From the NCBI RefSeq assembly GCF_015476235.1, contig NZ_CP064338.1, positions 1,922,001-1,986,000 of the forward strand: a stretch of DNA of 64,000 bases. Direction: 5' to 3'. Below are positions 38,012-47,057 of this stretch, piece after piece. Within the stretch, counting starts at the first letter, position 1. Every line of letters begins with the position of its first letter. A program made the position numbers and the translations under genes. The notes under the pieces were generated by a model. That model was given only the letters and a program-made list of their open reading frames with translations. It ran no database searches and was not told where the DNA came from. Source of the stretch: Caldimonas thermodepolymerans (GTDB lineage Bacteria; Pseudomonadota; Gammaproteobacteria; Burkholderiales; Burkholderiaceae_C).

Positions 38012-39031
38012 TCACACCAGCTTCACCAGCTGCTTGCCGAAGTTGCGGCCCTTGAGCATGCCGAGGAAGGCCTGCGGCGCGTTCTCCAGCCCCTGCGCCA
38101 CGCTCTCGCGGTACTTCAGGCGTCCGGCGGCCACCAACTCGCCCAGTTCCTGCAGGGCCTCGGGCCACACCTCCATGTGCTCGCTGATGATGAAGCCTTC
38201 CACCCGCATGCGTTGCGTGAGGATCAGCTGCGGCCGCGCCATCGGGATCGGGCGGCTGTCGTAGCCGGAGATCATCCCGCACAGCGCGATGCGGCCGAAG
38301 GCGTTCATCTGCAGCATCACCGCGTCGAGCACCATGCCGCCGACGTTCTCGAAGCAGCCGTCGATGCCGTCGGGCGCGGCTTCCTTGAGTGCTGCGGCGA
38401 GCGAGGCCTCGTCCGGATGCTGCTTGTAGTCGATGCAGGCATCGAAGCCGAGCTCGGAGGTGACGTAGTGGCACTTGTCCGGCCCGCCGGCGATGCCGAT
38501 CGCGCGGCAGCCGCGCAGGCGCGCGAGCTGCCCGACCACGCTGCCCACCGCGCCGCTGGCGGCGCTGACCACCACGGTCTGCCCTGGTTGCGGCTGGATC
38601 AGCTTCAGCAGCCCGTACCAGGCGGTCACGCCCGGCATGCCGACCGCGCCGAGGTAGGCCGACAGCGGGATGCGCTGGGCGTCGACCTTCTGCAGCACGC
38701 CGCGCTGGGTCGCGTCGACGATCGCATACTCCTGCCAGCCGCCCATGCCGCGCACGGTGTCACCCGGCTTGTAGCCCGCGTGCTTCGATTCGACCACCAC
38801 GCCGACCGTGCCGCCGATCATCACCTGGTTCAGCGGCTGCGGCGCGGCGTAGCTCTTCGCGTCGTTCATGCGCATGCGCATGTACGGGTCGAGCGAGAGG
38901 TAATGGTGCCGCACCAGCACCTGTCCGTCGGCCAGCAGCGGCAGCGGGGTCTCGACCAGCTTGAAGTTGTCCACGCTCGCCTCGCCTTGCGGTCGCGAGA
39001 CAAGCAGGATCTGGCGGTTGGTCACGGGCAT
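38012..39031 (-). CDS. NADP-dependent medium-chain reductase (CurA/PTGR type)
   Basis: A 339-aa zinc-free MDR enzyme of the leukotriene B4 dehydrogenase/curcumin reductase group, which reduces the double bond of alpha,beta-unsaturated ketones or aldehydes with NADPH. Motifs are YLSLDPYMRMRMND, AVGMPGVTAWYGL, VVVSAASGAVGSVVGQLA and CFENVGGMVLDAV. GAGGAGACACCGC precedes the ATG at 39031. In this operon it may clear unsaturated carbonyl by-products of acyl-CoA oxidation; that role is inferred from neighbours. Confidence 0.92.
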   Translation of the reverse strand: MPVTNRQILLVSRPQGEASVDNFKLVETPLPLLADGQVLVRHHYLSLDPYMRMRMNDAKSYAAPQPLNQVMIGGTVGVVVESKHAGYKPGDTVRGMGGWQEYAIVDATQRGVLQKVDAQRIPLSAYLGAVGMPGVTAWYGLLKLIQPQPGQTVVVSAASGAVGSVVGQLARLRGCRAIGIAGGPDKCHYVTSELGFDACIDYKQHPDEASLAAALKEAAPDGIDGCFENVGGMVLDAVMLQMNAFGRIALCGMISGYDSRPIPMARPQLILTQRMRVEGFIISEHMEVWPEALQELGELVAAGRLKYRESVAQGLENAPQAFLGMLKGRNFGKQLVKLV

Positions 39032-39089
39032 GCGGTGTCTCCTCTCGTTGTCTGCAGGTGTTCCTGGCGGCCCGGCAGGCGTGCGGCAG

Positions 39090-39548
39090 CTAGTCGGAGC
39101 CTGAGCCTTCCAGCCGCCGCTGCAGGGGCTTGATCCCGCGTCCCTCGGACGGCAGCGCGCGCAGGTACTTGAAGGTGCCGGTCGCGTGCGCCAGGCGCTC
39201 CCCCGTGGCGTTGAAGATCTCGCCGTCGCAGAACGCCAGCGTCGCGGTGCGGTGCAGCAGCCGTCCCACGGCACGCAGCTCGCCTTCGCCGGGGCGCATG
39301 AAGCTGGTCTTCATCTCGACCGTCACCACGCCGGGGCCGAAATCGGGCCGGTCGCGGTGGATGCTGCGCGCCGCGTGCGCCATCGCCACGTCCAGCAGCG
39401 TCATGATCACGCCGCCGTGGGCGACGCCGAACGAGTTGCGGTGCATCTCCTGCAGCGCCACGCGCAGTTCGGCCTCGCCTTCGTCGATGCGCACCAGTTC
39501 GACCCCCAGCGCCTGGATGAACGGGATGTGGACGGGAAACTGCATCAT
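39090..39548 (-). CDS. PaaI-family hotdog thioesterase
   Basis: A 152-aa hotdog-fold acyl-CoA thioesterase with the PaaI-type motif VAHGGVIMTLLDVAMAHA and the following VTVEMKTSFMRPG and FCDGEIFNATGERLAHATG strands. It would release CoA from stalled acyl-CoA intermediates. The double ATG at 39548/39545 overlaps the stop of the upstream SDR gene, showing coupling. The basic tail after FKYLRAL (about 20 residues) is not part of the fold. Confidence 0.9.
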   Translation of the reverse strand: MMQFPVHIPFIQALGVELVRIDEGEAELRVALQEMHRNSFGVAHGGVIMTLLDVAMAHAARSIHRDRPDFGPGVVTVEMKTSFMRPGEGELRAVGRLLHRTATLAFCDGEIFNATGERLAHATGTFKYLRALPSEGRGIKPLQRRLEGSGSD

Positions 39549-40330
39549 CCCCCCACCACGGCGCTGACGCCGCCGTCCACCGCGAGGATCTGTCCGGTGA
39601 TGTGCTTGCCGGCGCGCGAGGCGAACAGCAGCGCCGCGCCCTTGAGGTCCTCGTCGTCGCCGATGCGGCCCAGCGGCGCGTGCGCGGCCACGTTGTCCAC
39701 GCCGACCTTCTCCAGCGTGCCGCGGGTCATCTTGCTCGGGAACATGCCCGGCGCCAGCGCGTTCACGGTGATGCCGTAGCGGCCCCATTCGCAGGCCAGC
39801 GCACGGGTGAAGTTGACCACCGCCCCCTTGCTGGTGTTGTAGGCGATGGTGTTCATGAACGGCGGGTTGCCGCCCAGCCCGGCGATCGAGGCGACGTTGA
39901 TGATGCGCCCGTAGCGGCGCGGGATCATGCTCTTCCTGCCGATCAGCTGCGTGAGCAGGAAGATGCCGCGCACGTTGAGGTTCATCACCTTGTCCCAGGC
40001 ATCCACCGGGTGGTCCTCGGCGGGCGCGCCCCAGGTCGCGCCGGCGTTGTTGACCAGGATGTCCACCGGCCCCACGCGCTGCAGCGTCTCGTCGGCCAGG
40101 CGCTGCACATCCTCCTCCCGGCTGGCGTCGGCCGCGATCCAGCGCGCGTCGATGCCCTGGTCCTGCAGGTGCGCCACCGCCTGCTCCAGGTCCTGGGACT
40201 TGCGCGAGCTGATCATCAGCTTGGCGCCGGCCGCGCCCAGCGCCTCGGCAATCTGCAGCCCGAGGCCGCGCGAGCCGCCGGTGACGAGGGCCGTGCGGCC
40301 GGTGAGGTCGAACAGGGAATTCACGCTCAT
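39545..40330 (-). CDS. SDR-family oxidoreductase (3-ketoacyl reductase type)
   Basis: A 261-aa classical SDR: TGGSRGLGLQIA (residues 17-28), NNAGATWGAP, Ser in INVASIAGLGG, YNTSK as YxxxK, and NALAPGMFPSKMT. It is most like gluconate-5-dehydrogenase/3-ketoacyl reductase-type SDRs found in acyl-CoA degradation clusters. It is translationally coupled to the PaaI thioesterase gene downstream and lies 64 bp after the Dabb gene. Confidence 0.92.
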   Translation of the reverse strand: MSVNSLFDLTGRTALVTGGSRGLGLQIAEALGAAGAKLMISSRKSQDLEQAVAHLQDQGIDARWIAADASREEDVQRLADETLQRVGPVDILVNNAGATWGAPAEDHPVDAWDKVMNLNVRGIFLLTQLIGRKSMIPRRYGRIINVASIAGLGGNPPFMNTIAYNTSKGAVVNFTRALACEWGRYGITVNALAPGMFPSKMTRGTLEKVGVDNVAAHAPLGRIGDDEDLKGAALLFASRAGKHITGQILAVDGGVSAVVGG

Positions 40331-40394
40331 CTCGATCGGGGAGGTTGAGGCGGCGCGCCGCGCCGCCGGGTGGAAGGCCCGCGCAGCACCCGGC

Positions 40395-40748
40395 TCACAG
40401 CGGAGCCGGCGCCGTCGGGGCGTACGAGAGGTCGTCGCCGAGGTCCACGTCGGCCAGCGACGGGGCCTCGGTCACGTAGTCGAGCACCGAGCGGGCGCTG
40501 CGCATCTTGGCCAGCTCCGCGCCCACCGCCTTGTGATGCGGGTGGTTCTGGTAGGCATCCAGCGCCGCCTTGTCGGTGAAGGTGGACACCAGCACCACGT
40601 CCATGTTCGCTTCGAGCCCGGGCGTGCGGGTGCCGACCTCGAACTCGACCATGCCGGGCACCAGCGCCTTGCAGCTGTCCAGCAGCGCCTTGAACTTCGG
40701 GGCATCGGCAGGATCGTGCAGTTGCCACATCACGATGTGCCGGATCAT
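40395..40748 (-). CDS. Dabb (stress-responsive alpha-beta barrel) protein
   Basis: A 117-aa protein with a dimeric alpha-beta barrel (Dabb) domain: MIRHIVMWQLHDPADAPKF, VEFEVGTRTPG, DVVLVSTFTDKAALDAYQNH and VLDYVTEA. Members range from plant stress proteins to small cyclases and monooxygenase-like barrels, so the activity is undecided. The ATG at 40748 overlaps the stop of the small membrane protein gene (ATGA). A tail after the barrel (PSLADVDLGDDLSYAP) is extra. Confidence 0.88.
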   Translation of the reverse strand: MIRHIVMWQLHDPADAPKFKALLDSCKALVPGMVEFEVGTRTPGLEANMDVVLVSTFTDKAALDAYQNHPHHKAVGAELAKMRSARSVLDYVTEAPSLADVDLGDDLSYAPTAPAPL

Positions 40749-40963
40749 TGCGGGCTCCCCGGCACGTCCGCCATGCGGGACCGCACGTAGATCAGCACCG
40801 CGCCGACGACGGTCGCCAGCGCACCCACGGCCAGGAACCCATGGCCCAGGCCCTGCGCCTGCCGCGCCACGAACACGCCCAGGCACAGCACCAGCAGGCC
40901 GCCAAAGATCGCCACCCAGGCCAGGGTGTCCACAGAACTCGGTTTCATCGCTGTCAGAACCAT
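40745..40963 (-). CDS. Small membrane protein, 72 aa
   Basis: MVLTAMKPSSVDTLAWVAI followed by two hydrophobic segments (AWVAIFGGLLVLCLGVFVA and GFLAVGALATVVGAVLIYV) joined by a short polar loop, ending RSRMADVPGSPQ. It is probably a two-helix inner-membrane protein; I recognise no family. It is squeezed between the acyl-CoA dehydrogenase gene (10-bp overlap) and the Dabb gene (4-bp overlap), so it is translated as part of the operon. The ATG at 40948 is an alternative start that would avoid the first overlap. Confidence 0.75.
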   Translation of the reverse strand: MVLTAMKPSSVDTLAWVAIFGGLLVLCLGVFVARQAQGLGHGFLAVGALATVVGAVLIYVRSRMADVPGSPQ

Positions 40964-42774
40964 GTTGTTTGCATCTCCAGGCAGGTCGTGTCGCGGGATT
41001 CCACCACCGCCAGCCAGGGACCGATTTTCGGCAATTCGTAGCGAAAGAAATAGCGGGCCGCGGCCAGCTTGCCGCGCCTGAAGTCGTCCGGCTCGCCACG
41101 TGTGGCACATGTTGCCACGTCCAGCCAGATCCACGCCAGCACCACGTGGCCGAAAGCCTGCATGTAGGGCGTCGCGTTGGCCAGCGCCACGACCGGGTCA
41201 CCACTGCTCCAGGCCGCCCGCGTGGCCTGCTCCAGCCGCTCCAGCGCCTCGCCGAGCGCCTGGGCGCACCCGGCAAGCGCCGGCAGCTGCGCCGCGCGCG
41301 CGACGGCATCGCGGATGCGGCCGGCCAGCAACGCCAGCCCCTTGCCGCCTTCCATCACCACCTTGCGGCCGAGCAGGTCCAGTGCCTGGATGCCGTGCGT
41401 GCCCTCGTGGATCATGTTCAGCCGGTTGTCGCGCCAGTACTGCTCGACCGGGAAGTCGCGCGTGTAGCCGGAGCCGCCCAGCACCTGGATCGCCAGGCTG
41501 TTGGCCTCCAGGCACCATTCGCTGGGCCAGCTCTTGGCGATCGGGGTCAGCACTTCCAGCAGCAGCCGGGCGTCGTCGGCGGCCTGGGGCGTGCCGGTGC
41601 GCTGCTCGTCGACGAGGCGCGCGCAGTACAGCTCCAGCGCCAGCGCGCCCTCGCAGTACGCCTTCTGCGCCAGCAGCATGCGCCGGACGTCGGCGTGCTC
41701 GATGATCGGCACCTGGGGCTGCGCGGGATCCTTGCCGCCCGGGCCCACCGGCCGGCCCTGCGGGCGCTGCCGGGCATACTCCAGCGCGGCGAGGTAGCCG
41801 GCATAGCCGAGCATGGTCGCGCCCAGGCCGACGCCGATGCGCGCCTCGTTCATCATGTGGAACATGCAGGCCAGCCCCTGCCCCGGCGCACCGACCAGGT
41901 AGCCGATCGCCCCGGCCTGCCCGCGCACCGGGTAGCGGCCCTCGCCGAAGTTGAGCAGCGTGTTGGTCGTGCCGCGGAAGCCCAGCTTGTGGTTCAGCCC
42001 GGCCAGCGCCACGTCGTTGCGCTCGCCGGTCAACCGGCCTTCGGCGTCGACCAGGTGCTTGGGCACGATGAACAGCGAGATGCCCTTGACACCCGGGATG
42101 GTCCGGCCATCCGGGCCGGGGATCTTGGCCAGCACCAGGTGGATGATGTTCTCGCTCAGCTCGTGCTCGCCGGCCGAGATCCACATCTTGTGGCCCTTGA
42201 GCCGGTAGCGCGGCCCCAGGGGGTCGGCGGCGTGGTCGTCGCCGTCCGGGATGGCGCGCGTGGCGATGTCCGAGAGGCTGGAGCCGGCCTGCGGCTCGCT
42301 CAGGCACATGGTGCCGAACCAGCGCCCGGCCAGCTCGTTGCGTGCGAACACCTGCTTCTGCCGCGGCGAGCCGTGCGCGAGCAGCAGGTTCGCGTTGCCC
42401 TGGGTGAGCATCGCGTAGCCGCTCATCGAGACGCTGGCGGCCGAGAAGAAGCTGCGCGCGGCCATCTCGACCACGCAGGGCAGCTGCATGCCGCCCAGCT
42501 CGTAGTCGTGCGCGGCGGCCAGCATGCCCGATTCGACATAGGCCCGCATCGCCTCGTGCGTGGCCTGCGGCAGGTGCACGCGCTCGCCGTCGAAGCGCGG
42601 CTCCTCGGTGTCGCTCAGGCGGTTGTAGGGGGCGAAGCGCTCGCGCGCCAGGCGCTCGCAGGCGTCGAGCACCGCGTCGAACGTTTCGCGGGAATGCTCG
42701 GCAAAGCGCGGCCGTCCGTTGAGCGCTGCCGCATCGAGCCAGTCGTACAGCAGGAAGTCGAGGGTCGCGCGCAC
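40954..42774 (-). CDS. Acyl-CoA dehydrogenase (DmdC/FadE-like, long form)
   Basis: A 606-aa FAD enzyme of the long acyl-CoA dehydrogenase type with a C-terminal extension, as in DmdC (3-methylmercaptopropionyl-CoA dehydrogenase). Visible are GTMCLSEPQAGSSLSDIAT, KGHKMWISAGEHE, LGGSGYTRDFPVEQYWRDN and the catalytic-Glu region MIHEGTHGIQALDLLGRK. It makes the trans-2-enoyl-CoA used by the FadB-type enzyme encoded upstream. Acyl specificity cannot be read from sequence; members act on short/medium or phenylacyl-CoA. It sits 84 bp after the thiolase gene. Confidence 0.93.
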   Translation of the reverse strand: MRATLDFLLYDWLDAAALNGRPRFAEHSRETFDAVLDACERLARERFAPYNRLSDTEEPRFDGERVHLPQATHEAMRAYVESGMLAAAHDYELGGMQLPCVVEMAARSFFSAASVSMSGYAMLTQGNANLLLAHGSPRQKQVFARNELAGRWFGTMCLSEPQAGSSLSDIATRAIPDGDDHAADPLGPRYRLKGHKMWISAGEHELSENIIHLVLAKIPGPDGRTIPGVKGISLFIVPKHLVDAEGRLTGERNDVALAGLNHKLGFRGTTNTLLNFGEGRYPVRGQAGAIGYLVGAPGQGLACMFHMMNEARIGVGLGATMLGYAGYLAALEYARQRPQGRPVGPGGKDPAQPQVPIIEHADVRRMLLAQKAYCEGALALELYCARLVDEQRTGTPQAADDARLLLEVLTPIAKSWPSEWCLEANSLAIQVLGGSGYTRDFPVEQYWRDNRLNMIHEGTHGIQALDLLGRKVVMEGGKGLALLAGRIRDAVARAAQLPALAGCAQALGEALERLEQATRAAWSSGDPVVALANATPYMQAFGHVVLAWIWLDVATCATRGEPDDFRRGKLAAARYFFRYELPKIGPWLAVVESRDTTCLEMQTTWF

Positions 42775-42858
42775 GGTCTGCCTCCGCGGGTCAGGGGGCG
42801 GGCTGCCGCCCGGCCGCGCGGCACCGGCCGGACGGGCCGCCGGGGTGGATGTCCAGCC

Positions 42859-44034
42859 TCAGAGCACCTCGAAGATGCCCGCCGCGCCCATGCCGCCGCC
42901 GATGCACATGGTCACGCACACGCGCTTGGCGCCGCGGCGCTTGCCTTCGATCAGGGCATGGCCGACCAGGCGCTGGCCGCTGACCCCGTAGGGGTGGCCG
43001 ATCGCGATCGCCCCGCCGTTGACGTTGAGCCGGTCCATCGGGATGCCCAGCCGGTCCGCGCAGTACAGCACCTGCACCGCAAAGGCCTCGTTGAGCTCCC
43101 ACAGGTCAATGTCGTCCACCTTCAGGCCCAGGCGCTGCAGCACCTTGGGCACGGCGAACACCGGGCCGATGCCCATCTCGTCGGGCTCGCAGCCGGCCAC
43201 CGCGAAGCCGAGGAAGCGGCCCAGCGGCTTCAGGTTGCGCTGCTCGGCGAGCTTCTCGCTCATCACGACGCAGGCGCCCGCGCCGTCGGAGAACTGGCTG
43301 GCGTTGCCCGCGGCGATCACCCCGCCCGGCAGCGCCGGGCGGATGCCGGCCAGCACCTCGGGCGTCGTGCCCGGGCGCAGGCCCTCGTCCTGGGTCACGG
43401 TGACTTCCTTGGTGCGCATGCCCTGCGCCGGGTCGGCCACCCCCATCGTGACGGTGATCGGCACCATCTCGTCGTTGAACAGCCCCGCTTCCTGCGCGGC
43501 GCAGGCGCGCTGCTGGCTGCGCGCGCCGTACTCGTCCATGCGCTCGCGCGGGATGTTGTAGCGTTTGGCGACCTGCTCGGCGGTCTGCAGCATGCTCCAG
43601 TAGATCTCGGGCTTGTGCTGCATCAGCCAGCCCTCGCGCAGCATGTGCGTGTTGGCCTCGTTCTGCACGCACGAGATGCTCTCGACGCCGCCGGCGACGT
43701 AGATGTCGCCTTCGCCGGCGATGATGCGCTGCGCGGCCATCGCGATGGTCTGCAGGCCGCTGGAGCAGAAGCGGTTGACCGTCACGCCGCTGACCGTCAC
43801 CGGCAGGCCGGCGCGCAGCGCGATCTGGCGCGCGATGTTGCTGCCGGTCGCGCCTTCGGGCGTGGCACAGCCCATCAGCACGTCCTCGACCTCGGCCCCG
43901 TCGATGCCGGCGCGCTCGATCGCGGCCTTGACCACGTGGCCGCCCAGCGTCGCGCCATGGGTCATGTTGAAGGCGCCCTTCCACGACTTGGCCAGCGGCG
44001 TCCGGGCGGTGGAAACAATGACTGCGTCGGTCAT
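42859..44034 (-). CDS. Acetyl-CoA C-acyltransferase (thiolase)
   Basis: A 391-aa degradative-type thiolase that splits 3-ketoacyl-CoA with CoA, the last beta-oxidation step. The nucleophile Cys is in [12 protein letters not shown] (about residue 89), the His in [16 protein letters not shown], and the second Cys in [12 protein letters not shown] (GGGMG where many thiolases have GGGQG). [10 protein letters not shown] is also present. It follows the FadB-type gene by 85 bp, the usual fadBA-like pair. Confidence 0.95.
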   Translation of the reverse strand: MTDAVIVSTARTPLAKSWKGAFNMTHGATLGGHVVKAAIERAGIDGAEVEDVLMGCATPEGATGSNIARQIALRAGLPVTVSGVTVNRFCSSGLQTIAMAAQRIIAGEGDIYVAGGVESISCVQNEANTHMLREGWLMQHKPEIYWSMLQTAEQVAKRYNIPRERMDEYGARSQQRACAAQEAGLFNDEMVPITVTMGVADPAQGMRTKEVTVTQDEGLRPGTTPEVLAGIRPALPGGVIAAGNASQFSDGAGACVVMSEKLAEQRNLKPLGRFLGFAVAGCEPDEMGIGPVFAVPKVLQRLGLKVDDIDLWELNEAFAVQVLYCADRLGIPMDRLNVNGGAIAIGHPYGVSGQRLVGHALIEGKRRGAKRVCVTMCIGGGMGAAGIFEVL

Positions 44035-44119
44035 CTGCGTTCTCCTGGATACGGGTGGCTCCGGGCGCGGCGGCTGCCTTCACGCCCGGAGGCGGCAATG
44101 CATGACGGGCGGTGCGGCC

Positions 44120-46213
44120 TCAGTTGAACGTCCCGCCCTCGGCGGCCAGCCGCGCCAGCAGCGGCGCGGGCTCCCAGAACTGAGCGTCGTCGTGCGGGTT
44201 CTTCGAGAAGCGGCGCATGGCCTGCACGACGTTGAACAGCCCCACGGTATCCGCATAGCACATCGGCCCGCCGCGCCACAGCGGGAAGCCGTAGCCGGTG
44301 AGGTACACCATGTCGATGTCCGAGGCGCGCATCGCGATGCCCTCCTCCAGGATCTTGGCGCCCTCGTTGACCAGCGCGTAGACCAGGCGGCCGACGATCT
44401 CCTCGTCGCTGATCTTGCGCGGGGTGATGCCCAGCTCCTTGCGGTGCTTCTCGATCATCTCCAGCACCACCGGCGACGGGATCGGGTCGCGCTTGCCGGG
44501 CTGGTAGTCGTACCAGCCGGCGCCGGTCTTCTGCCCGAAGCGGCCCATCTCGCACAGCAGGTCGGCCGTCTTGCTGTAGCGCATGTGCGGCTTCTCGACA
44601 TAGCGGCGCTTGCGGATGTACCAGCCGACGTCGTTGCCGGCCAGGTCGCCGACGCGGAACGGGCCCATCGCGAAGCCGAATCGCTCGATGGCCTTGTCGA
44701 CCTGCTCCGGCGTGCAGCCTTCCTCCAGCAGGAAGCCGGCCTGGCGGCTGTACTGCTCGAGCATGCGGTTGCCGATGAACCCGTCGCACACGCCCGAGAC
44801 CACCGCGGTCTTGCGGATCTTCTTGGCCAGCTGCATCACGGTGGCCAGCACGTCCTTGGCGGTCTTCTCCCCGCGCACCACCTCCAGCAGCTTCATCACG
44901 TTGGCCGGACTGAAGAAGTGGGTGCCGATGACGTCCTGCGGGCGCTTCGTGAACGAGGCGATCCGGTTGACGTCCAGCGTCGAGGTGTTGGTGGCCAGGA
45001 TCGCCCCCGGCTTCATCACCTCGTCGAGCTTGCGGAACACCTGCTCCTTGACGTTGATGTCCTCGAACACCGCCTCGATCACCAGGTCGGCGTCACGGAT
45101 GTCGTCGTAGCTGAGCGTGGTCGACAGCAGGCCCATGCGCTGCTCGTACTTGTCCTGCGCCAGCTTGCCCTTCTTGACCTGCGCCTCGTAGTTGCGGCGC
45201 ATCACGCCGATGCCGCGGTCCAGCGCCTCCTGGCTCGTCTCCAGGATGGTCACAGGGATGCCGGCGTTCAGGAAGTTCATGCTGATGCCGCCGCCCATCG
45301 TGCCGGCGCCGATCACGGCCACCTTCTGGATCGGCCGCACCGGCGTGTCCTCGGGCACGTCCGGGATCTTGCTCGCCGCCCGCTCGGCGAAGAAGGCATG
45401 GCGCAGCGCCTTGCACTCGGGCGTCATCATGAGCGCGATGAACTGCTCGCGCTCGAACGCGAGGCCGTCGTCGAAGCGGCGCTTGACCGCCGCCTCGACC
45501 GCGTCGACGCACTTGACCGGCGCCGGGAAGTTCTTCGCGACCGCGCGCACCGTGTTGCGGGCGAACTGAAAGTAGCCGTCCGGATTGGGGTGCTCGGCCT
45601 TCAGGTGGCGCACCAGGGGCAGCGGGCGCTGCCCGGCCACCTCGTTGGCGAACGCGATGGCCGCCTCCAGCACGTCGCCGTCGACCACCTGGTCGAACAG
45701 GCGCTGGCCCGGGATGGCGGCCAGCAGCTCGGCCTTGACCGGATCGCCGCTGACGATCAGGTTGAGCGCAGGCTCCACGCCGATCACGCGCGGCAGGCGC
45801 TGCGTGCCGCCCGCGCCCGGGATCAGGCCGATCTTGACCTCGGGCAGCGCGACCTGGGTGCCCTTGGCGGCCACGCGGTAGTGGCAGCCCAGCGCGAGCT
45901 CGAGCCCGCCGCCCATGCAGACCGAATGGACGGCCGCGACCACCGGCTTGCTGCAGTCCTCGACCGCCTTGATGACGCTCAACAGGTTGGGCTCCTGCAG
46001 CGCCTTGGGCGAGCCGAACTCGCGGATGTCGGCTCCGCCCGAGAACGCCTTGCCGGCGCCGGTGATGACGATGGCCTGGACCTGGGGGTCGTCCTCGGCC
46101 CGGTTCAGCCCGTCGGTGATGCCCTTGCGGGTCTCGTAGCCCAGGCCGTTGACCGGCGGGTTGTTCAGGGTGATCACGGCCACCTGGCCGCGCAGTTCGT
46201 AGCTGGCACTCAT
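44120..46213 (-). CDS. fadB-like: Enoyl-CoA hydratase / 3-hydroxyacyl-CoA dehydrogenase
   Basis: A 697-aa bifunctional beta-oxidation enzyme. Residues about 1-190 are crotonase ([16 protein letters not shown] oxyanion loop, [13 protein letters not shown] and [15 protein letters not shown] with the two catalytic Glu). From about residue 295 comes the NAD domain [17 protein letters not shown], then the catalytic His in [13 protein letters not shown] and two C-terminal helical domains. It hydrates enoyl-CoA and oxidises 3-hydroxyacyl-CoA. It is the first gene of the ten-gene block ending at 35280, with motif copy B and a TAGAAT element just upstream. Confidence 0.94.
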   Translation of the reverse strand: MSASYELRGQVAVITLNNPPVNGLGYETRKGITDGLNRAEDDPQVQAIVITGAGKAFSGGADIREFGSPKALQEPNLLSVIKAVEDCSKPVVAAVHSVCMGGGLELALGCHYRVAAKGTQVALPEVKIGLIPGAGGTQRLPRVIGVEPALNLIVSGDPVKAELLAAIPGQRLFDQVVDGDVLEAAIAFANEVAGQRPLPLVRHLKAEHPNPDGYFQFARNTVRAVAKNFPAPVKCVDAVEAAVKRRFDDGLAFEREQFIALMMTPECKALRHAFFAERAASKIPDVPEDTPVRPIQKVAVIGAGTMGGGISMNFLNAGIPVTILETSQEALDRGIGVMRRNYEAQVKKGKLAQDKYEQRMGLLSTTLSYDDIRDADLVIEAVFEDINVKEQVFRKLDEVMKPGAILATNTSTLDVNRIASFTKRPQDVIGTHFFSPANVMKLLEVVRGEKTAKDVLATVMQLAKKIRKTAVVSGVCDGFIGNRMLEQYSRQAGFLLEEGCTPEQVDKAIERFGFAMGPFRVGDLAGNDVGWYIRKRRYVEKPHMRYSKTADLLCEMGRFGQKTGAGWYDYQPGKRDPIPSPVVLEMIEKHRKELGITPRKISDEEIVGRLVYALVNEGAKILEEGIAMRASDIDMVYLTGYGFPLWRGGPMCYADTVGLFNVVQAMRRFSKNPHDDAQFWEPAPLLARLAAEGGTFN

Positions 46214-46239
46214 CCGTTGTCTCCCGGAAGACGGCGATA

Positions 46240-46258
46240 GAACGTTCGTTCGATTCTA
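46240..46258 (-). promoter_or_regulatory. Putative -10 and operator (motif copy B), FadB-type gene
   Basis: GAACGTTCGTTCGA (46240-46253) matches the shared consensus fully, with an outer dyad TAGAA/TTCTA (46238-46242 and 46254-46258). On the minus strand TAGAAT (46253-46258) abuts the motif, so a bound repressor would cover the transcription start, 27 bp before the ATG. The -35 is not evident. Confidence 0.45.
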
Positions 46259-46307
46259 GAAAACAGCCACGCCGGCATCATGTCGCCGGCGTGACAGGAT
46301 GTGGCTG
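46257..46307 (-). terminator. Intrinsic terminator of the liv operon
   Basis: A perfect 9-bp stem CACGCCGGC/GCCGGCGTG (46268-46276 and 46285-46293) with an 8-nt loop is followed on the minus strand by GCTGTTTTCT. A second pair of arms, CAGCCAC and GTGGCTG (46264-46270 and 46301-46307), could form an alternative fold. It separates livF from the FadB-type gene. Confidence 0.75.
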
Positions 46308-46344
46308 GCGTCAACGCGAAAGGTGCAGTACAGGCCGCGGAGGC

Positions 46345-47040
46345 TCAGACCTCCAGCCATTCCTTGCGAATGTAGGAGTTGCTGCGCAGTTCCTCGGGAG
46401 TGCCCTCGAAGACGATGCGGCCATGCCCCATCACGTAGCAGCGCTCGGAGATCTCCAGCGCGATGGTGAGCTTCTGTTCCACCAGTAGCACGCTCACGCC
46501 GCGGCGCTTGAGCTCCTTGAGGTAGTCGGCCACCTGCTCGACGATCTTGGGCGCCAGGCCCTCGGTGGGCTCGTCGATCATGATGAGGTCGGGATCGCCC
46601 ATCAGCGTGCGGCACAGCGTGAGCATCTGCTGCTCGCCGCCGGACAGCACCCCCGCCTCGGTGTGCTGGCGCTCCTTCAGGCGCGGGAACATCCGGTACA
46701 TGTCGTCGAAGGTCCAGCGCCCGGCCTTGCCGCCGCGCTTCTCGCCCAGCATCAAGTTCTGGTGCACCGTCAGCTTGGGAAAGATGTCGCGGTTCTCCGG
46801 CACGTAGCCGATGCCGCGGTGGGCGATCTCGAACGCATGGCGGCCGAGGATCTCCTCGCCCTTCCAGCGGATCGATCCCTGCCCGTCGACCAGGCCCATG
46901 ATGGCCTTGACCGCGGTCGAGCGGCCCGAGCCGTTGCGGCCCAGCATGCTGACGATCTCTCCCGGCTTCACCTCCATCGTGACGCCGTGGAGCACGTGGC
47001 TCTTGCCGTAGAAGGCATGCAGATTCTCGATTTGCAGCAT
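46345..47040 (-). CDS. livF: Branched-chain amino acid-type ABC transporter ATPase 2
   Basis: A 231-aa ABC ATPase of the LivF type. The signature LSGGEQQML, Walker B LIMIDEPTEGLAP and switch His region (LLVEQK, as in LivF) are normal. The Walker A reads LGRNGSGRST, with Arg where Lys is expected; I recall the same change in other Burkholderiales LivF proteins, so it is likely functional. It powers the LivHM permease. It is the last gene of livKHMGF, 17 bp after livG, followed by a terminator. Confidence 0.92.
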   Translation of the reverse strand: MLQIENLHAFYGKSHVLHGVTMEVKPGEIVSMLGRNGSGRSTAVKAIMGLVDGQGSIRWKGEEILGRHAFEIAHRGIGYVPENRDIFPKLTVHQNLMLGEKRGGKAGRWTFDDMYRMFPRLKERQHTEAGVLSGGEQQMLTLCRTLMGDPDLIMIDEPTEGLAPKIVEQVADYLKELKRRGVSVLLVEQKLTIALEISERCYVMGHGRIVFEGTPEELRSNSYIRKEWLEV

Positions 47041-47057
47041 CTCGTCGCGTCCAGGCT

